NCBI GenBank assembly: GCA_964618895.1
Contig: CAZUDO010000097.1
Span: 62,001-126,000 of the forward strand
Direction: 5' to 3'
DNA: 64,000 nt
Source: CAZUDO01 sp964618895
GTDB lineage: Bacteria > Desulfobacterota > Binatia > DP-6
Under the pieces are notes generated by a model. The model did not search any database and had not been told where the DNA came from. It saw only the letters and a list, made by a program, of their open reading frames with translations. Below are positions 9,305 through 17,400 of this stretch, in pieces. Numbering within the stretch: the first letter of the stretch is position 1; each line of letters starts with the position of its first letter. The translations under genes were made by a program, and so were the position numbers.

Positions 9305-9370
9305 GACCGGCGCCACGGCGGCCGAGCCCTTGCCCCGCCGCCCGCGGGAGATCCCTCTCCCGCCACGACG

Positions 9371-9775
9371 TCATTCGACGCAGACGCGCAGCGGCTGGTC
9401 GCATATCTCGAGCGCGAAGCACCCGTCGCCGGCATAGCTGCCCGTGATCTGGCAGCGCACGACGCCGGTCCGGCCGAGTACAGCGCCGAGCACCTCGTGG
9501 GTGGCGCCTTCCTCACACACGAACGCGTGGCCACGGTACCCGAAACGGCGGAGCTCCCACTGCGCGAACGTGATGCAGCCGAGCGCGTCGTCACCGAAGT
9601 CGGTGGCGTGCGTCTCGGGCCGGATGCCGGGCTGGCCGCGCAGTTTGACGACCAGCGCGTGGCCCAGCCCGTACGGGTCGCGGGGTCGGGCCAGTGCCGG
9701 CGTCGCGCCGAGCGTGACCAGCAGGACGAGGGCGGCACCGATCCGGGTCTTCGTGCGTGGCGATCGAGGTGTCAT
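9371..9775 (-). CDS. Small secreted protein of unknown function
   Basis: A 134-residue protein from ATG at 9775. A signal peptide spans about 1-29 (core IGAALVLLVTLGATPALA). The mature part is short and contains five cysteines (FVCEEG, VVRCQITG, GDGCFALEICDQ, RVCVE, plus GCITF), suggesting disulfides in the periplasm or outside. I do not recognise the family. It lies 107 bp downstream of the cupredoxin-like gene, on the same strand, behind a strong hairpin, so it may be read separately or by read-through. Confidence 0.6.
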   Translation of the reverse strand: MTPRSPRTKTRIGAALVLLVTLGATPALARPRDPYGLGHALVVKLRGQPGIRPETHATDFGDDALGCITFAQWELRRFGYRGHAFVCEEGATHEVLGAVLGRTGVVRCQITGSYAGDGCFALEICDQPLRVCVE

Positions 9776-9826
9776 GCCGGCACGAACACGCGCCCGCTCC
9801 GGTGCGTTACGGACCCGAACGCACGA

Positions 9827-9857
9827 AGCCCCGCAGGCTCGGCGAGCGTGCGGGGCT
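9827..9857 (-). terminator. Hairpin downstream of the cupredoxin-like gene
   Basis: Arms AGCCCCGCA (9827-9835) and TGCGGGGCT (9849-9857) pair perfectly. The 13-nt loop can extend the stem by GCTC/GAGC after one mismatch. It lies just past the stop of the 9883 gene on the minus strand. No T-run follows, so factor-independent termination is uncertain. Confidence 0.55.
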
Positions 9858-9882
9858 CCATAGCGTTCGCGGCAGCGGGCGA

Positions 9883-10605
9883 TTACCCCTTGCCCATCTT
9901 CCAGTCGACCTTGGCCTCGCCCTTGGCCGGAATGGTCACTTTCTCGGTCTTCTTGCCGAGCTTCTCCTGCCAGATCTCGACCTCGTAGTCGCCGGGCGGC
10001 AGGTCGCTGATCTTGAAGGCGCCCTTGTCGTCGGTGACGGCGATGTACGGGTTGTCGGCGGCGATCCACCACGCCGTCATCCAGCCGTGGGCGTCGCACT
10101 GCACCTTGATCGGCCACTCCGCCTTGTCGATCTTGAGCTGGATCTTCGGCTTGAACTTCGGTTGCGCCTGGTTGGTGGGCGGGTTGGCCGTGCTGGTGGT
10201 GTGGATGTTGTGCAGGATACCGTCGCTGTTCAGGATATCCACGGTAGCGCCGGCCGGGAACAGCAGGACATGCGGCCGAAACTCGCACGTCTTCTGGTCG
10301 AACACCGGGTTCTGCGCCGGCAGGTCGAGCTTCTTGCCCTTGCTGACCTTCACCGCGACAACGACGTTGGCGATCCCGCCGTCGGCGCACACCAGGAGCT
10401 CGGGGGCGACCTTCTCCTTGCCGCACACCTCGGGATCCTTGCTCACTTGGATCTTGCCGGGCGCCGGCGGTGCACCGTCGAACTTGACCGTCCCGGCAAG
10501 CGTTCCGCCGTCGGTCACGGCGATGATTTCGTACGCCGCCGCCCGCCCCGCGATGCCCGCGAGCGCTGCCAGCGCCACGCACACTCCCATGCGCTTCCCT
10601 CTCAT
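9883..10605 (-). CDS. Periplasmic cupredoxin-like / carboxypeptidase-regulatory-like protein
   Basis: Protein of 240 residues with a signal peptide (1-24, ending GRAAA). An N-terminal beta-domain contains VTDGGTLAGTVKFDG. A cupredoxin-like core follows with LLFPAGATVDILNSDGILHNIH and then KVQCDAHGWMTAWW: the HN and C-x2-H elements are in the usual blue-copper order. A final carboxypeptidase-regulatory-like segment reads VTDDKGAFKISDLPPGDYEVEIW. Proteins of this layout accompany respiratory complexes and may carry copper or dock to membrane partners; that role is inferred. The ribosome site AAGGAGGG precedes ATG 10605. It is the next gene after the octahaem cytochrome, across a 74-bp gap with two GCTTCGGTA repeats. 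Confidence 0.7.
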   Translation of the reverse strand: MRGKRMGVCVALAALAGIAGRAAAYEIIAVTDGGTLAGTVKFDGAPPAPGKIQVSKDPEVCGKEKVAPELLVCADGGIANVVVAVKVSKGKKLDLPAQNPVFDQKTCEFRPHVLLFPAGATVDILNSDGILHNIHTTSTANPPTNQAQPKFKPKIQLKIDKAEWPIKVQCDAHGWMTAWWIAADNPYIAVTDDKGAFKISDLPPGDYEVEIWQEKLGKKTEKVTIPAKGEAKVDWKMGKG

Positions 10606-10679
10606 CGCACCCTCCTTAGCTTCGGTAACTGTTGCGGGGCACGGGGGCCCCTGCCGTTCTCTGCTTCGGTAGCCGTTCT

Positions 10680-13445
10680 CTACTGCCCCGCCCCCGGGTC
10701 CGCGTTCAGAACACGCACGGCCTGCTGCGGTGATGCGGTCGTCTCGGGCAGGCCGAGCGCGAGAATGTAGTCGCGCATGGCACGGATCTGCGCCGGCTCG
10801 TCACCCCCGAGGATGTCCGGCGGGCCGCCGGGGTAGTAGGACGGCATCTTCGTCCCCGGCATGAGCTTTTGCGGGTCCGTGATCCACTTGACGATCCACT
10901 CCGGGTTGAGACGCGCATACGCCATCGCCAGGTCGGGCGCCCACCCCTCGGGCGGTCCCTGCGGCTTCTGCGCGCCACGTTGGTGGCACGAGAAGCAGTC
11001 GAAGTAGTCCTTCGACATGAGCAGCTTGCCCGCCTCGACGTTCTCCGGCGTGAGCGCGGCGCGCGCGATGTGGACGTAGGGCACCTGGACGCGATCGAGC
11101 GTCAGGAAGTAGTCGACCACGCCGTTGGCCTGGCCGTCGGAGAGGCCGAACGTCGGCATGCGCACCTTGAGCCAGGGCCGGATCGGCACCGGCTGCTTGA
11201 CGAAATTGAAGAGCCAGTCGGACTGCACCTTTTCCCCTTCGCCGTACAGGGTGGGCGGCGCGAGGGTGGGCTGCTCGGCGTACAGACGCCGGATGTCCCC
11301 GCCGGCCCCCTCCAGCACGTGGCAGCCGGTGCAGTTGTAGCGTGCCACCACCCGGCGACCCGCGACGATCCGATCCTCGCCCGCGCGCATGTACCGGTAG
11401 CGCGCCGGCACCTTGCCTTCCGTCCGGCTGGCGAGGAAGACCCGCAGGGCCTTGATGTCCTCTTCGGCCAGGTCGAACTGGGGCATGAGCTGCTCGATCC
11501 ACTTGGTGGCGTACGTCCGGGGCGTGAGGAGCTTGTGGTAGGTCCAGTCGTTCCAGGTCTCGCGCAGATCGACGCGGTCGCCGAAGAAGAGCTCTTCTCT
11601 GGTCTTGGAGCCGAAGGTGGAGAGCTCGACACCGATGCGCGACTCCTTCTCCATGCCCGGGATGTCATGGCACCCCGCGCAGCCGTACTTGCGCACCAGG
11701 CGCTCGCCGGCGGCGACGTTGGCCGGGTCGGCGAGTCGGGCGGCGAGATCCGCCGGGGCGGGCTGGCGCTGCCCGAGCGTCAGCAGGAACGCGGTGGCGG
11801 CACGCGCTTCGTCGTCCGAGAGGCGCAGGCTCGGCATCCGGGCCACGTCGGAGTACCCGCGCGGGTTCTTGATCCAGTGGTAGATCCACCGGGCGCCCGT
11901 CTTCCCGGCGATCCCGGAGAGGTCGGGAGCGAGATCCTTGTTGGCCCCGAGCTGTCCCGCGATCTCGTCGGGCGCCAGCGCGTGGCATCCGCGGCAGCCG
12001 ACGGAGTCGACCACCTCCCTGCCGCGGGCGACCAGCTCGTCACCTCCGCTGATGGCCGGTGCCGGATGGGTGGCCAGCCACGCCCCGCTCGGCTCGTTGG
12101 TGGTGGCCAGCAGATAGGCCACGATCTGCACGGCCTGCGTGTCGTCGAACATGAAGTTCGGCATGCGCGTCCGCGGCCGGACTTCGTGCGGGTTCTTCAC
12201 CCAGCGCACCAGCCAGGCGTGATCGGCCTTGGCGCCGATGCGGCGGAGCGACGGTCCGATCGCAGGCACGCCGTCCTGCCGGGCCAGGTCCTCGTAGCCC
12301 TCGGTCAGGTGGCACCCGTGGCACCCGAGCTCTTCGAAGAGCGTCTCGCCGCGGGCGATGAACTGCGCCCCCTCGAGATGCTGTACCCCCTGGTGGCACT
12401 TGCTGCAGTTGGCGTCCATCTGCTCGCCGCGACGCAGGGGCTGGTCGATGAACTCGACGTTCTCGAGATGGCCGTGCTCATCGACGAAGTTGCCGTGCGC
12501 CAGCTCGGGGCTGTTGACCGCCACCCCCTGGCCCCCGTGACAGGGCGTGCAGCCGAACTTCTCGGGCTCGTGCTTGCCGAGAAACAGGTCGCGCTTGGGG
12601 TGCGTCTTCCAGGGATTCGGTTGGTCCTCGAAGCCGGGCTTGTTGATGCCGGTATGACACGAGGTGCAGCGGTCGACGCGGTCGATCGGCAGATCGAAGT
12701 TGTTGCGGCTGAACTCGGGAAGCACGACCTGTCGTATCTTGGGGATCTTGGGCTGCCAGTCCCAGCCGAAGAACGGCAGCGTAGCCTTGGGCCCGGGAAA
12801 GTACCCGAGCGACATACCTTCCAGCTTCTGCTGCAGCTCGTCGCGGGCGCTCGTGAGCGCCGCGGCCACGCCCTCCGCGGCCTCGACCCCGCTCTGCTCC
12901 CGCTTGATGTCGGCCTGGAGGCGCTCGATCAGCTGCTGGGATTCGGCGTAGATATTGTTGCGCTCGAGCCGCAGGGTCTCGCGTTCGTCGATCTTCCGTT
13001 GGATCTCGTCCGTGGGAGCGTGGTGGTGCAACGCATCGTCGTAGAAGAATCGCAGCTCCTCGAGCTCGCTCTTCACGAAGCGCAGGTTGAGGTCCTTGGT
13101 CTGGTCGGCCTGCTGGGCCGCGACCAGCTCGCGCTCGAGCGCCGCGATGCGGCGTGCGCCTTCCCCCGACGAGACCGCCGCCTGGGCGTCGACGAGGGCC
13201 CTGGAGGCCGCCTGGTAGGCGGCGTCGGCATCGAGCCGGGTCTGCTCGGCGGCGATCGCGCCCTTCACCCGTTCGATCTCGAGCCGGCTGAACACCGCCT
13301 GGTACTGCTTCCAGGGCCGGCGGAAGATGTTGTCGTCGGCCACCGCCCACAACGCGCCTACGAACAGGAGCAGCGCACACACCAGCCACAGCGCGCCGTA
13401 GGAGCGCTTCTCGTCGTCCAGCACCGAATCGCGACGCTTCGCCAT
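10680..13445 (-). CDS. Membrane-anchored octahaem c-type cytochrome of a quinol oxidoreductase operon
   Basis: A 921-residue electron-transfer protein. One membrane anchor lies near the N-terminus (about 18-36). A long charged, heptad-like region (about 50-210) looks like coiled coil. Eight haem c sites CxxCH then follow at about C260, C299, C347, C375, C484, C589, C705 and C817. Distal methionines are likely in RMPNF, RMPSL, VRMPTF and KMPSYY, so at least four modules look like class I cytochrome c domains joined in series. It ends the Rieske/cytochrome b operon and probably takes the place of cytochrome c1, passing electrons to periplasmic acceptors. Its size and haem number are far above a normal c1; the coiled coil is unusual for such a subunit. 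Confidence 0.85.
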   Translation of the reverse strand: MAKRRDSVLDDEKRSYGALWLVCALLLFVGALWAVADDNIFRRPWKQYQAVFSRLEIERVKGAIAAEQTRLDADAAYQAASRALVDAQAAVSSGEGARRIAALERELVAAQQADQTKDLNLRFVKSELEELRFFYDDALHHHAPTDEIQRKIDERETLRLERNNIYAESQQLIERLQADIKREQSGVEAAEGVAAALTSARDELQQKLEGMSLGYFPGPKATLPFFGWDWQPKIPKIRQVVLPEFSRNNFDLPIDRVDRCTSCHTGINKPGFEDQPNPWKTHPKRDLFLGKHEPEKFGCTPCHGGQGVAVNSPELAHGNFVDEHGHLENVEFIDQPLRRGEQMDANCSKCHQGVQHLEGAQFIARGETLFEELGCHGCHLTEGYEDLARQDGVPAIGPSLRRIGAKADHAWLVRWVKNPHEVRPRTRMPNFMFDDTQAVQIVAYLLATTNEPSGAWLATHPAPAISGGDELVARGREVVDSVGCRGCHALAPDEIAGQLGANKDLAPDLSGIAGKTGARWIYHWIKNPRGYSDVARMPSLRLSDDEARAATAFLLTLGQRQPAPADLAARLADPANVAAGERLVRKYGCAGCHDIPGMEKESRIGVELSTFGSKTREELFFGDRVDLRETWNDWTYHKLLTPRTYATKWIEQLMPQFDLAEEDIKALRVFLASRTEGKVPARYRYMRAGEDRIVAGRRVVARYNCTGCHVLEGAGGDIRRLYAEQPTLAPPTLYGEGEKVQSDWLFNFVKQPVPIRPWLKVRMPTFGLSDGQANGVVDYFLTLDRVQVPYVHIARAALTPENVEAGKLLMSKDYFDCFSCHQRGAQKPQGPPEGWAPDLAMAYARLNPEWIVKWITDPQKLMPGTKMPSYYPGGPPDILGGDEPAQIRAMRDYILALGLPETTASPQQAVRVLNADPGAGQ

Positions 13446-13453
13446 CTACCCCC

Positions 13454-13624
13454 TCAGCTCCGCGGCTCGAGCAGCCGTCCCACCGCGAAGAACGCGAGCC
13501 CGCTCAACGCCAGGTAGAGCTCCTTCCACATGTCGTCCTGGGTGACGCCCAGGTAGAGCCCGATGCCGACGTGGGCAAATCCGACCGCCTGCAAGACCTT
13601 GGCGAACAGAAACACGCGTGGCAA
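13454..13624 (-). CDS. Small single-span membrane protein of the bc complex operon
   Basis: A 56-residue product from TTG at 13624 (or 53 residues from GTG at 13615). It has a hydrophobic segment VFLFAKVLQAVGFAHVGIG, a second, YLALSGLAFFAVG, and ends LLEPRS. No ATG exists at a sensible place and a longer frame would run into the neighbouring gene. Position between the subunit IV-like gene and the octahaem cytochrome, in the same direction, suggests a small accessory subunit. No known family recognised. Confidence 0.6.
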   Translation of the reverse strand: MPRVFLFAKVLQAVGFAHVGIGLYLGVTQDDMWKELYLALSGLAFFAVGRLLEPRS

Positions 13625-13644
13625 CCATCCGTGGAGCGCGCCGC

Positions 13645-14481
13645 TCAGATGTTGATGCTGAAGTACGGCGTTTCCAGCACCATGATGTACTTGATGTTGA
13701 GCAGGTGCCGCAGCAGCATCTTCACCACCACCGCCGCCATGTTGAGGAAGAGGAACCCGGTGAGCCAGAACCGCGGCCACCCCCACCGCCGCATGAAGTC
13801 GGGAAACTCGTCACCCTTGACCCACTTGCAGAACCAGTAGAACGCGAGGTAGCCGACCACGAAGAAGCCCAGCGACAGCACCCCCCCGACGATGGTGGCG
13901 ACCCACTTGTCGCGCACGCCGAACAGGTACGGCAGGTCGACGTTGGTGAGCGCCTCGACCTTATGCGGATCCCAGCGCTCCCAGAACCAGAACCAGTTCC
14001 ACCCCGGGCCGCGCAGGAAGGTGCCGATGATGATGAGCGACACCCACAGGATGTGGAAGCCGACGAGGAACGTCAGGATCTCCCACTTGCGGTCCTTCCA
14101 GCAGTAGTAGCCATTCCCCTTGGGGTTGATGTCGATGAAGGGGATCACCATCAGGCCGAGGATGATGAAGCTCGGCAGCACGACGCCGGCGTGCCACGGG
14201 TCGAAGAAGACCAGCATCTCCTGCAGCCCGAGAAAGTACCACGGCGCCTTGGAGGGATTGGGGGTCCGGGTCGGGTTGGCGGGCTCCTCGAGCGGCGCGT
14301 CGGAGAGCAGGGACCAGACCAGGAGGAGCAGGACGATCCCGATCGACATCAGGAACTCGGCGCGCACCAGGTGCGGCCAGGTGTGGACCTTGTCGTCGCC
14401 GGGGCCGGTGGCCTTCTTGATCGGCACCTCGATACGCTTGCCGGCGGCCAGCGCCTTCACCTTCGGTTCGGGCGTCGCCAT
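13645..14481 (-). CDS. Cytochrome b C-terminal / subunit IV-like protein
   Basis: A 278-residue membrane protein equivalent to the C-terminal half of cytochrome b (PetD/subunit IV type). It contains the PWYFLGLQEML element, close to the PEW/PDWYF quinol-site motif of the family, and at least four membrane spans (about 45-60, 105-120, 150-168, 205-225, 235-255). Compared with the ~160-residue plant-type subunit IV it is long and carries extra spans at the C-terminus. ATG 14481 overlaps the stop of the preceding small gene (ATGA). It should complete the quinol-oxidising site with the cytochrome b N-terminal protein. Confidence 0.85.
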   Translation of the reverse strand: MATPEPKVKALAAGKRIEVPIKKATGPGDDKVHTWPHLVRAEFLMSIGIVLLLLVWSLLSDAPLEEPANPTRTPNPSKAPWYFLGLQEMLVFFDPWHAGVVLPSFIILGLMVIPFIDINPKGNGYYCWKDRKWEILTFLVGFHILWVSLIIIGTFLRGPGWNWFWFWERWDPHKVEALTNVDLPYLFGVRDKWVATIVGGVLSLGFFVVGYLAFYWFCKWVKGDEFPDFMRRWGWPRFWLTGFLFLNMAAVVVKMLLRHLLNIKYIMVLETPYFSINI

Positions 14482-14651
14482 CAGGAGTCCTCGTCCAGCT
14501 CGCGCTCGGCCGATCGCCGGGCCGACCAGAAGATCGCGATCAGGAGTAGGACGAACACGAACGGGATCGTCAGCACGCGCGCCCGCGGGAAGACGAATGT
14601 CAGGATGATCACGATCAGGCTGACCAGTATGCCTTTCAGTTCGGACGGCAT
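14481..14651 (-). CDS. Small membrane protein between the two cytochrome b halves
   Basis: A 56-residue protein, ATG at 14651, with two hydrophobic stretches (ILVSLIVIILTFVFP and VLTIPFVFVLLLIAIFW) and a charged tail RSAERELDEDS. It is translationally coupled to the next gene by a 4-base overlap and lies 7 bp after the cytochrome b gene. Probably an extra subunit or assembly factor; I do not recognise the family. Confidence 0.65.
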   Translation of the reverse strand: MPSELKGILVSLIVIILTFVFPRARVLTIPFVFVLLLIAIFWSARRSAERELDEDS

Positions 14652-14658
14652 GCGCGAC

Positions 14659-15444
14659 TCAGAGCGCCGGTCCCGAGAACCCGTCGCGGCGGATGCGCCA
14701 GAAATGGACTGCCATGAACAGGGTCGCGACCAGTGGGATGAAGATGCAATGGAGGATGTAGAAGCGCAGCAGCGTGTGCGGCCCGATCTCGCCGCCGCCA
14801 AAGAGGAGCGCACGCGCGTCGTAGACGTTGTTCAAGCCGGGGATCAGCTCGTGGCCCGGGCCCTCGTGGCCGAGCACCGGCGTGGCGCGGCCCATGTTGG
14901 AGCCCACGGTCACCGCCCAGATCGAGAGCTGGTCCCACGGCAGCAGGTAGCCGGTGAAGGAGAGCAGCAGGGTGAGCACCAGCAGGATCACGCCGACGAT
15001 CCAGTTGAACTCACGCGGCGGCTTGTAGGAGCCGGTCAAGAACACGCGGAACATGTGCAGCCAGACCGCGATCACCATACCGTGCGCCGCCCACCGGTGC
15101 ATGTTCCGCATGAGCATCCCGAACGGCATGTCGAACTCGAGATACTTCATGTCGGCGTAGGCGTATTCCGCCGTCGGCCGGTAGTAGAACATGAGGTAGA
15201 CGCCGGTGACGACGGTCACCAGGAACATCAGGAAGGTGATCCCCCCCATGCACCACGTGAAGCGCAGCCGCGTGGCATGGCGCCGCACCTTGGACGGATG
15301 CAGGTGCAACCAGACGTTGCCCGACACCATGAGGATGCGGTTGCGCGGCGTATCGTCGTAGCCGTGGCGGAAGATGGACTTCCAGACCTGCGACTCGGTC
15401 AGCTGCTCCTTCACCTGGTCCCACTTCGACATCGGTTGCGCCAT
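14659..15444 (-). CDS. Cytochrome b6-type (N-terminal cytochrome b) subunit
   Basis: A 261-residue dihaem b subunit with four main membrane spans. Candidate haem ligands are H116 and H130 (14 apart, in MHRWAAHGMVIAVWLH) and H232 and H247 (15 apart, in ILHCIFIP...AVHFW). The 14/15 spacing is the one seen in split b6-type proteins, and the protein is indeed split from its C-terminal half. The PWDQLSIWAVTVGSNM segment is part of the quinol site. It lies 3 bp from the Rieske gene. It moves electrons across the inner membrane from quinol, most likely menaquinol in this kind of organism (inference). Confidence 0.93.
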   Translation of the reverse strand: MAQPMSKWDQVKEQLTESQVWKSIFRHGYDDTPRNRILMVSGNVWLHLHPSKVRRHATRLRFTWCMGGITFLMFLVTVVTGVYLMFYYRPTAEYAYADMKYLEFDMPFGMLMRNMHRWAAHGMVIAVWLHMFRVFLTGSYKPPREFNWIVGVILLVLTLLLSFTGYLLPWDQLSIWAVTVGSNMGRATPVLGHEGPGHELIPGLNNVYDARALLFGGGEIGPHTLLRFYILHCIFIPLVATLFMAVHFWRIRRDGFSGPAL

Positions 15445-15447
15445 CTG

Positions 15448-16041
15448 TCACACCTTGAGGAAGGCCCCGGGCTTGTTCCAGTCGCCCTTCTCGTAGAGGT
15501 ACATGACCGCCTTGTCGACCACGAGCTGCCCGTCTTCCGATCTGGTGACGCGCAGGCGTTCGAGGGGGCGGGGGGCCGGTCCTTCGAAGTTGACCCCCGT
15601 CTTGTAGAAGCCGCTGCCGTGGCAGGGGCACTTGAACTTGTTCTCGGCCGTGAGCCAGCGCGGCGTACACCCGAGATGGGTGCACTTGGCAAACAGCGCG
15701 TAGATGCCTTCCTCGTTGCGGATGATCCAGACGCGCTGGTCTTTCTTGAACTTCTCGCTCACCTCGCCGATCGCGTAGTCGGTCGGCAGCCCCGCCTTGA
15801 AGGCCGACGGCGGCGTGAACAGCACGCGCGGGAACGCGGAGCGGACGGCCGCCAGCAGTGACACACCCGAGAAGGCGGCGAAGACGCTCCACCCGAACCG
15901 CCCGAACACGTCGCGGCGCGACCACAACCCGCCAAGCGCGGCCCGCTCGCGGGCGCGCTTGTCGCGTTCGTGCTGCTGCTCGACCTGCCGGCGCGCGGCC
16001 ACGGCGGCCGGGTCCTCTTGCTGGGCCTCGGCTTTAGCCAT
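15448..16041 (-). CDS. Rieske [2Fe-2S] iron-sulfur protein
   Basis: A 197-residue Rieske subunit. A charged N-terminal tail is followed by a single membrane segment (about 50-68) next to a twin-arginine-like SRRDVFGRFG stretch, as expected for Tat-dependent insertion. Cluster motifs are CTHLGC (C120, H122) and CPCHGSGF (C138, H141), with C125 and C140 placed for the stabilising disulfide. First gene of the quinol:cytochrome c oxidoreductase operon; a GAGGGAGAG ribosome site precedes ATG 16041. Confidence 0.95.
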   Translation of the reverse strand: MAKAEAQQEDPAAVAARRQVEQQHERDKRARERAALGGLWSRRDVFGRFGWSVFAAFSGVSLLAAVRSAFPRVLFTPPSAFKAGLPTDYAIGEVSEKFKKDQRVWIIRNEEGIYALFAKCTHLGCTPRWLTAENKFKCPCHGSGFYKTGVNFEGPAPRPLERLRVTRSEDGQLVVDKAVMYLYEKGDWNKPGAFLKV

Positions 16042-16060
16042 TGCGTCGTTCTCTCCCTCG

Positions 16061-16077
16061 CCCCAGGCTGCCTGGGG
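16061..16077 (-). terminator. Short hairpin upstream of the Rieske gene
   Basis: CCCCAGG and CCTGGGG (7 bp) around a 3-nt loop, in the 88-bp gap between the upstream membrane-protein gene and the Rieske gene. Could end or attenuate the upstream transcript; no T-run is present. Confidence 0.35.
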
Positions 16078-16129
16078 GGGTGTGCCGAACCAAATGAAAA
16101 GCGCTCACCTGCAGCATTAGACGGGCTGG

Positions 16130-16531
16130 TTACCGGCGGCTGAACAGCGTGGCGAGCACGCCCCACGCCCCCATGAGTCCGGCCAGGCAGAGCACCGCCA
16201 ACCCCACCGGAACGAAGACGATCGAGAGGAGCAGCGGAAGCGCGACCAGCCCGAGCAGCATTGCGATCGCGAGCGGGTTGAACTTGGCAGCATCTGTGAT
16301 CTCGACCGGCGCCGGCGGCACCTCGGCGAACTCCGTCTCCTCCTTGAGCAACCCGATGGCGTAGTCGCGCAGGTCCTTCCTGCCGTCGACTCCGGCGCTC
16401 TTGACCACCGCCGCAATCTGCCGTGTCAGCTCTTCAATTTCCGAATCGCGTTGAGGCTGTTGGTTTGCAGGGCGGTCTGGCCGATCCTCTGCCAAGGCCG
16501 GCCTTCTAGGCCGGCCCGCGGGGGTTGTCAA
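16130..16531 (-). CDS. Hypothetical membrane protein upstream of the Rieske operon
   Basis: Up to 133 residues. The N-terminal half is charged and helical (DSEIEELTRQIAAVVKSAGVDGRKDLRDYAIGLL in two blocks); the C-terminal half has two membrane spans (about 90-112 and 113-130). No family recognised. TTG 16531 directly follows the TAA of the nuclease-like gene, but a later TTG near 16493 would place an 8-bp GGCCGGCC hairpin (16496-16516) in its leader. It may belong to the respiratory operon or to the nuclease-like gene. Confidence 0.55.
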   Translation of the reverse strand: MTTPAGRPRRPALAEDRPDRPANQQPQRDSEIEELTRQIAAVVKSAGVDGRKDLRDYAIGLLKEETEFAEVPPAPVEITDAAKFNPLAIAMLLGLVALPLLLSIVFVPVGLAVLCLAGLMGAWGVLATLFSRR

Positions 16532-17311
16532 TTATTCCGGCCCGGGCTGGTCCGGGACGAACCGGACCACCAACTCCTGGCCTCCGCGGCGGACCGAGAG
16601 CCGGACCGGATCGGTCCCGGAACGGGCCCCCACACGTGCCCGGAGGTCGGTGACGGAGTGCACCGGCTCGCCGTCGAGCGCCGTGATCACGTCGCCGCGG
16701 ACGACCTCGCGGGCCGGGGCCGCCCCCGCCACATCGGAGACCAGCACCCCCTCCCGGCCCTCGACCTGGAAGAAGCTCGCCATCTCGGGCGTCAGGTCCT
16801 GGACCGTGAGGCCCCACAGCCGGGCCGGCACCGGCACCGCCCGGGCCGTGCCGGTGCCGAAGAGCGCCTCCTCGACCAGGATGCCGGCCCGGCCGCGCAG
16901 CGCCAGCGCGATTGCGTCGCTCGGGCGTGCATCGACGGTCAGGGCTTTCCCGCCGGGTCCGTCCAGGTGCACGGTTGCGAAGTAGGTCCCCTCGCGCAGG
17001 TCCTCGATCACCACCCGGCGGAGCTTGCCCCCCAGGCGCTCCACGAGCCGCGTCATCAGGTCGTGGGTGAGAGGTCGGGGTAGCGGCAGCCCCTGCATCT
17101 CGATGACAATGGCCTGCGCCTCGGCGGGTCCGATCCAGATGGCCAGCTCGCGGCGTACCGCACCCTCTGCGGGGCGCTTCTCCACCAGCCGCACGACCGG
17201 GCTGCCGATGAGCGTATCGATCCCGAGGCCGCCGACCTCGACCTCGACCGGACGCGCCCCCGCCTCGAAGGCGACCAGCAGCACCCCGACGGCCGCGGGC
17301 AGGCCGCGCAT
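16532..17311 (-). CDS. Bifunctional-nuclease-like (DUF151) protein with C-terminal PDZ domain
   Basis: Protein of 259 residues. The first 20 residues are signal-like (PAAVGVLLVAFEAGA). The DUF151/BFN domain covers about 40-160 with the family hallmark DARPSDAIALAL. A PDZ domain follows (about 175-255; GVLVSDVAGAAPA, DVITALDGEPVHSV). BFN domains are known mainly as cytoplasmic DUF151 proteins, also seen as nucleases in plants. The export signal and PDZ addition are less usual and hint at an envelope role; substrate unknown. Confidence 0.75.
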   Translation of the reverse strand: MRGLPAAVGVLLVAFEAGARPVEVEVGGLGIDTLIGSPVVRLVEKRPAEGAVRRELAIWIGPAEAQAIVIEMQGLPLPRPLTHDLMTRLVERLGGKLRRVVIEDLREGTYFATVHLDGPGGKALTVDARPSDAIALALRGRAGILVEEALFGTGTARAVPVPARLWGLTVQDLTPEMASFFQVEGREGVLVSDVAGAAPAREVVRGDVITALDGEPVHSVTDLRARVGARSGTDPVRLSVRRGGQELVVRFVPDQPGPE

Positions 17312-17400
17312 GGCGCGATTCTACGCTCCCGTCCGGGTAGGGCAATACGGCAATTCACGGTCCACGCCCCGTTGGCCGAGATCTCCGGCGGAGACGCCCG

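Larger units (their letters stand above)
8931..9370. other. Non-coding gap holding two structured inverted elements
   Basis: This 440-bp stretch separates two convergent genes. I see no credible gene in it. It holds two hairpin elements (8965-9087 and 9194-9304), in opposite orientation to each other, described separately. The remaining 9088-9193 and 9305-9370 segments are G+C-rich with G-runs and show no recognisable feature. Confidence 0.7.

Noticed and set aside
10869..13517. Long open frame on the plus strand opposite the octahaem cytochrome
   Set aside because: No recognisable domain, Arg/Gly/Leu-biased composition, and the other strand encodes eight CxxCH motifs. It is a shadow frame caused by high G+C.
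13618..15861. 747-residue plus-strand frame across the cytochrome b genes
   Set aside because: Antisense to well-supported Rieske and cytochrome b genes; His/Arg/Glu-rich shadow.
16496..16516. GGCCGGCC-TTCTA-GGCCGGCC hairpin as a regulatory element
   Set aside because: It may lie within the coding start of the 16130 gene and has self-complementary arms expected at high G+C; kept only as a note on the start choice.
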